Source: DASRDU01 sp035560235 | Lineage (GTDB): Bacteria > Acidobacteriota > Blastocatellia > RBC074 | Length of the DNA: 49,901 bases | Assembly: GCA_035560235.1 (NCBI GenBank) | Contig: DATMAG010000118.1 | Span: 1-49,901 of the forward strand | Direction of reading: 5' to 3' | In this document: piece by piece, positions 44,552 to 49,901 of the stretch | Layout of the letters: every line of letters begins with the position of its first letter | How positions within the stretch are numbered: the first letter of the stretch is position 1 | The notes under the pieces: model-generated | The model's database searches: none | What the model saw: the letters and a program-made list of their open reading frames with translations, nothing else | Told to the model about the DNA's origin: nothing | Position numbers and translations under genes: made by a program

Positions 44552-45124
44552 TTACGATTTCGCGGCGTTGTCTTCGTTGAGCAGTCTGTTGGCGTGAAAA
44601 ATATAGTGCAGCCCTGAAAAAATCGCCATTCCAAAAGTCAGGTAGTAGGCCAGCGGCAGATAGCCGGTCAGAAAATCGAAGGCATTGGCGACGAGGAAGA
44701 AAACGATCATCGCCAGCTGCACGCAGGTATTGATCTTGCCCGGCAGCGAAGGACGGAATTTGCTGAAACCGGTCGCAATGTTGATGACCAGCGCACCCAG
44801 GACGATGAACACATCCCGGCTGATGGCTGCTGCCGTCAGCCAGAAGGGGATTGGTTCGGTTCTGGTCAGTCGCGGCAGTGAAAGAACGATGAAGGCTGTC
44901 ACAAGCAGCAGCTTGTCTGCCATCGGATCGAGCGTTGCTCCAAGCTGCGTCTTCTGATTGAGCGCGCGCGCCGCAAACCCGTCCATCGCGTCCGTCACCG
45001 CCGCTACAAAAAAGACTGTCAGCGCCAGCTCGAAGCGCTGATAGTAGATCGTCATGACGAAGACGGGAATCAGAATCAGGCGCAGCAGCGTCAGAAGGTT
45101 GGCAAGGGTCAGGACCGAAGACAT
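44552..45124 (-). CDS. pgsA: CDP-alcohol phosphatidyltransferase (PgsA-like)
   Basis: 190 residues, multi-pass membrane. The CDP-alcohol motif D-G-x2-A-R-x8-G-x3-D-x3-D reads DGFAARALNQKTQLGATLDP, then MADK, complete. It probably makes phosphatidylglycerol phosphate from CDP-diacylglycerol. A cardiolipin synthase of the same family is the alternative. It divergently faces the phosphatase gene at 45253. Confidence 0.88.
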   Translation of the reverse strand: MSSVLTLANLLTLLRLILIPVFVMTIYYQRFELALTVFFVAAVTDAMDGFAARALNQKTQLGATLDPMADKLLLVTAFIVLSLPRLTRTEPIPFWLTAAAISRDVFIVLGALVINIATGFSKFRPSLPGKINTCVQLAMIVFFLVANAFDFLTGYLPLAYYLTFGMAIFSGLHYIFHANRLLNEDNAAKS

Positions 45125-45252
45125 TCGAGCTTGTTCAAGAATTTGAATTTATGGTTTCGGCCTCAGGGGAGGGGCCGGAGTCTCTGCAATCGCACCGGCA
45201 TCATAACTTTTCGGTTTTTCTTTGCAAAGCGTTGCGCCATAATCCGCCGGCT

Positions 45253-46020
45253 ATGAGTGAAACGACGCGAACGCTGGTGATCGGTGATGTCCACGGCAAG
45301 CTGTCGCTGCTCGACCGGCTGCTTGAAGAAATCCAGTACAAGCCAGGGACGGATCGGCTGGTCTTCATCGGAGATCTGGTTGATCGGGGCGAAGACTCGC
45401 GCGGCGTGGTGGCGCGCGCGCTGGAACTCAGGAAGGAGTCGCCGGAACTGGTGACTGTCATCCGGGGCAATCATGAAGAGATGATGATTGATGCGCTCTC
45501 GGCCTCGGGCGCTGAGGCGGCTGAAAGATCTGAGTTGTGGTACTTCAATGGCGGGATTGAGACGCTGCAGAGTTATATGGATGAAGAAGGGACGCTCAAT
45601 CTGCCGGAAGAACATTTCGACTTTCTGGCCTCGCTGCCGACCTGGCACGAGGACGAACATGCCATATACGTTCATGCCGCAATGATTGAAGCGGCGGACG
45701 GAACCTTCATTCATCCGGGTCAGGAGCCGAACAATCTCGAACTGCTCTGGTCGCGCAACCGGCGTTTTTTCGCTGAATACAAAGGCAAGCTCGTGGTCTT
45801 TGGGCATACGATTGCCGGAATGATCTTTGGTGAGCCGGAAAAGGTCTGGCTGCGCGAACATCTGATCGGAGTGGATACGGGAGCCTACCTGACGGGCGTG
45901 CTTTCGGCAGTCGAACTGCCGTCCCGCCAGGTCTGGAACGTGCGCGAAGAACTGAACGAGGCTGACCTGCAGGAGTATGAAGGAGCGCGAAAAAGGCTGT
46001 TCAGCCGCCGCAACTACTGA
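45253..46020 (+). CDS. PPP-type serine/threonine (calcineurin-like) phosphatase
   Basis: 255 residues from the ATG at 45253. Metallophosphatase motifs are complete: GDVHGKLSLLDRL (D, H), FIGDLVDRGEDS (D), IRGNHEEMM (N, H), YVHAAM (H) and FGHTIAG (H). Its place in the PPP superfamily is clear, but whether it acts on proteins, Ap4A (ApaH type) or another phosphate ester is not. There is no Shine-Dalgarno. CATAAT at 45238-45243 lies 9 bases before the ATG, so the message may be leaderless. Confidence 0.85.
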   Translation: MSETTRTLVIGDVHGKLSLLDRLLEEIQYKPGTDRLVFIGDLVDRGEDSRGVVARALELRKESPELVTVIRGNHEEMMIDALSASGAEAAERSELWYFNGGIETLQSYMDEEGTLNLPEEHFDFLASLPTWHEDEHAIYVHAAMIEAADGTFIHPGQEPNNLELLWSRNRRFFAEYKGKLVVFGHTIAGMIFGEPEKVWLREHLIGVDTGAYLTGVLSAVELPSRQVWNVREELNEADLQEYEGARKRLFSRRNY

Positions 46021-46516
46021 AAAATCGCGGGTAAATGCGAAAAATCTCAGTCGTCCACTTGACAAAGCCAGTCTGCCTGACTAGCATCTGCAACTTTGTG
46101 GAACAAGCTCTTTCAATGTCAGTACACAGGGCGGCGTCTGAACAGAGTCTCGAAGGTGCAGAGGCGCTGCCTGAGTCCGGCTGATTCTGACGGCTGGCAA
46201 TGATGAGAATGTATTGTGGCGTAACTGTTCACTCCTGATCCTGCCATTGCGGATCACGAGAGAATCCCCTGAAGCTGCTTCCGAAAAGCAGTCCTTAAAT
46301 TAACCAACGCCACAGAAAAACTCGGCGACACGGGACGCCACAATCTGCACGAGGCTTCAGTAAAGCTACAGACATCCCGTAACAACACAGTTTTCAGTGA
46401 CCAGCGAAACAGGTTTCGCTGCCATTTTTCCTGAAGAAACAGGTGAAGTTTCTGCGCGCCCCGAGGCACGCTGAAGCTTCTGTGCCGGATTCGGACGAGC
46501 AAGCAGGTAATTACTT
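46021..46516 (+). promoter_or_regulatory. Long leader of the str operon with promoter and hairpin
   Basis: TTGACA (46059-46064), 17 bases, then TAGCAT (46082-46087) is the best promoter, giving an untranslated leader of about 420 bases. At 46402-46421 an 8-bp stem (CAGCGAAA/TTTCGCTG, 4-base loop) followed by CCATTTTTCC resembles an intrinsic terminator. The leader holds no convincing ORF. Confidence 0.45.
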
Positions 46517-46930
46517 ATGCCGACCATCAATCAGTTAGTTCGCAAGGGGCGCCAGAAGGTCAGGTACAAGACCTCAAGTCCGGCCCTTCAATCCTGTCCG
46601 CAGCGTCGCGGCGTCTGCGTGCAGGTCAAGACGCAGACACCCAAGAAGCCGAACTCAGCATTGCGCAAGATTGCGCGCGTGCGCCTGACCAACGGAATCG
46701 AAGTGACTTCGTACATTCCCGGCATCGGGCACAACCTTCAGGAACACTCCATCGTGCTCGTGCGCGGCGGACGTGTGAAGGACCTGCCGGGAGTGCGCTA
46801 TCACATCGTGCGCGGCACGCTCGATTCAACCGGCGTCGCCAACCGCAAGCAGGGCCGTTCCAAGTACGGAGCCAAGCGTCCGAAGGAAGGTGCCGCACCG
46901 GCCAAGGGTGGCGCAAAGGGCAAGAAGTAA
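46517..46930 (+). CDS. rpsL: 30S ribosomal protein S12
   Basis: 137 residues. The S12 core is TINQLVRKGRQKVRYKTSS, then KTQTPKKPNSALRKIARVRL and NGIEVTSYIPGIGHNLQEHS. The Lys in PKKPNS, changed in streptomycin-resistant mutants of other bacteria, is wild type. The C-terminus carries an extra basic Ala/Gly/Lys tail (GAAPAKGGAKGKK) beyond the usual 124 residues. It heads the str operon rpsL-rpsG-fusA-tuf. Confidence 0.97.
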   Translation: MPTINQLVRKGRQKVRYKTSSPALQSCPQRRGVCVQVKTQTPKKPNSALRKIARVRLTNGIEVTSYIPGIGHNLQEHSIVLVRGGRVKDLPGVRYHIVRGTLDSTGVANRKQGRSKYGAKRPKEGAAPAKGGAKGKK

Positions 46931-46969
46931 GTTAGTCGCAAACTGAACGTCTCGTGAGATCACAAGGTT

Positions 46970-47440
46970 ATGCCGAGAAGAAGAGTTATTGCCAGACGTG
47001 AGATCCTGCCTGATCCGGTTTACAACAGTCCGCTCGTCGCCAAGTTCATCAACGTGATGATGTGGGATGGCAAGCGGTCTGTTTCAGAGGGCATTCTTTA
47101 CAGCGCGCTCGATATCGTGAAGGACCGGACGCAGGAAGATCCGCTCAAGGTTTTCAAGAAGGCCATCGAAAACCTGCAGCCGAAGGTCGAAGTCAAGTCC
47201 AAGCGCGTGGGCGGCGCGAACTATCAGGTTCCGGTCGAGGTCAACGCGCAGCGCCGCACGGCGCTCGCTATGCGCTGGCTGGTGAGTTATGCACGTGAGC
47301 GCGGCGAAAAGACGATGATTGATCGCCTGGCCGCCGAGATTCTTGATGCCGCGGCGGGCAAGGGCAACGCGGTCAAGAAGAAGGATGATGTCCATCGCAT
47401 GGCTGAAGCGAACAAGGCTTTCGCCCATTACAGATGGTAA
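46970..47440 (+). CDS. rpsG: 30S ribosomal protein S7
   Basis: 156 residues, the normal length. It begins PRRRVIARREILPDPVYNSP and carries VAKFINVMMWDGKRSVSEGI, RVGGANYQVPVEVNAQRRTA and ending AEANKAFAHYRW. It binds the 3' domain of 16S rRNA and starts its assembly. It lies 39 bases after rpsL in the str operon. Confidence 0.97.
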   Translation: MPRRRVIARREILPDPVYNSPLVAKFINVMMWDGKRSVSEGILYSALDIVKDRTQEDPLKVFKKAIENLQPKVEVKSKRVGGANYQVPVEVNAQRRTALAMRWLVSYARERGEKTMIDRLAAEILDAAAGKGNAVKKKDDVHRMAEANKAFAHYRW

Positions 47441-47520
47441 TTTGCAGACAGTAATTCAGCGGCGAAAGAAGGGAAGCGTGCCCGGTCCTGCATTTTGCTT
47501 TTTATTTTTGAAGTAGTTGT

Positions 47521-49620
<2,100 letters not shown>

Positions 49621-49639
49621 GTTATGAACCACCAGACCC

Positions 49640-49685
49640 GCGCCGAGTGATTTCGGCGCAGTCGCCCGGCCATTAATAGCCGGGC
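49640..49685 (+). other. Two hairpins between fusA and tuf
   Basis: GCGCCGA (49640-49646) pairs with TCGGCGC (49653-49659), and GCCCGGC (49664-49670) with GCCGGGC (49679-49685). There is no T-tract. They may stabilise or process the message between fusA and tuf. Confidence 0.5.
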
Positions 49686-49713
49686 GTGGATTGAAACAAG
49701 AGGAGCAATCACA

Positions 49714-49901
<188 letters not shown>

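Noticed and set aside
45163..46065. A 300-codon minus-strand frame opposite the phosphatase gene
   Set aside because: The plus strand has complete metallophosphatase motifs; the minus frame has none.

Overview
The window reads as chromosomal DNA of an Acidobacteriota bacterium, most likely the Blastocatellia lineage. This is inferred from content: a DUF1800 protein fused to a TIGR03437-type domain with a DUF1501 partner, large secreted proteins built of carboxypeptidase-regulatory-like repeats, an HspR-controlled chaperone cluster, and many short palindromic repeats in a GC-rich background. I saw no tRNA, rRNA or CRISPR array.

Left edge (1-1726): a scarred accessory stretch. It holds the 3' end of an IS3-type element, the tail of a gene it seems to have truncated, a small secreted DUF4177-like protein, and a beta-helix gene split by an 85-bp perfect palindrome. 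A second palindrome family follows. 1727-10072 (minus): a bifunctional penicillin-binding protein, then a coupled operon of a small membrane protein and three alkaline-phosphatase-superfamily enzymes. 10410-14071: two secreted proteins of carboxypeptidase-regulatory-like repeats. 14716-19000: small regulators, an RNase D-like exonuclease, and directly upstream of it a GrdB/PrdB-like protein whose frame passes through an in-frame TGA, best read as selenocysteine with a bacterial SECIS hairpin. An M15 peptidase and a SYLF protein follow.

19126-23534 (plus): a membrane protein/DUF4129/DUF4350 cluster and a BrnT-BrnA toxin-antitoxin pair. 23590-27848: a DUF1501-DUF1800 export pair. 28067-31510: a LOG-family protein, a conserved hypothetical, and a pheA-aroF operon. 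The operon is preceded by an unannotated 54-residue leader peptide packed with Phe/Tyr/Trp, an intrinsic terminator and a matching antiterminator segment, which is a classical attenuator. 31537-38776: an ElyC/SanA-like protein, zinc-ribbon membrane proteins, DUF2752, an M14 peptidase, a HicB-HicA pair whose toxin starts at CTG, a long chromate transporter and an orphan ABC-2 permease.

38933-43175: chaperone regulon hspR, dnaJ, hsp20, dnaK (minus). A HAIR-like operator lies inside the dnaK promoter, so HspR probably represses dnaK. 43199-46020: AI-2E-type permease, a CDP-alcohol phosphatidyltransferase and a PPP-type phosphatase. 46517 to the end: the str operon rpsL-rpsG-fusA-tuf, with tuf cut by the window edge.

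The two signals most worth following are the aromatic attenuator at 31205-31510 and the UxxC selenoprotein at 16232-16981. Neither shows as an ordinary uninterrupted ORF of normal length.
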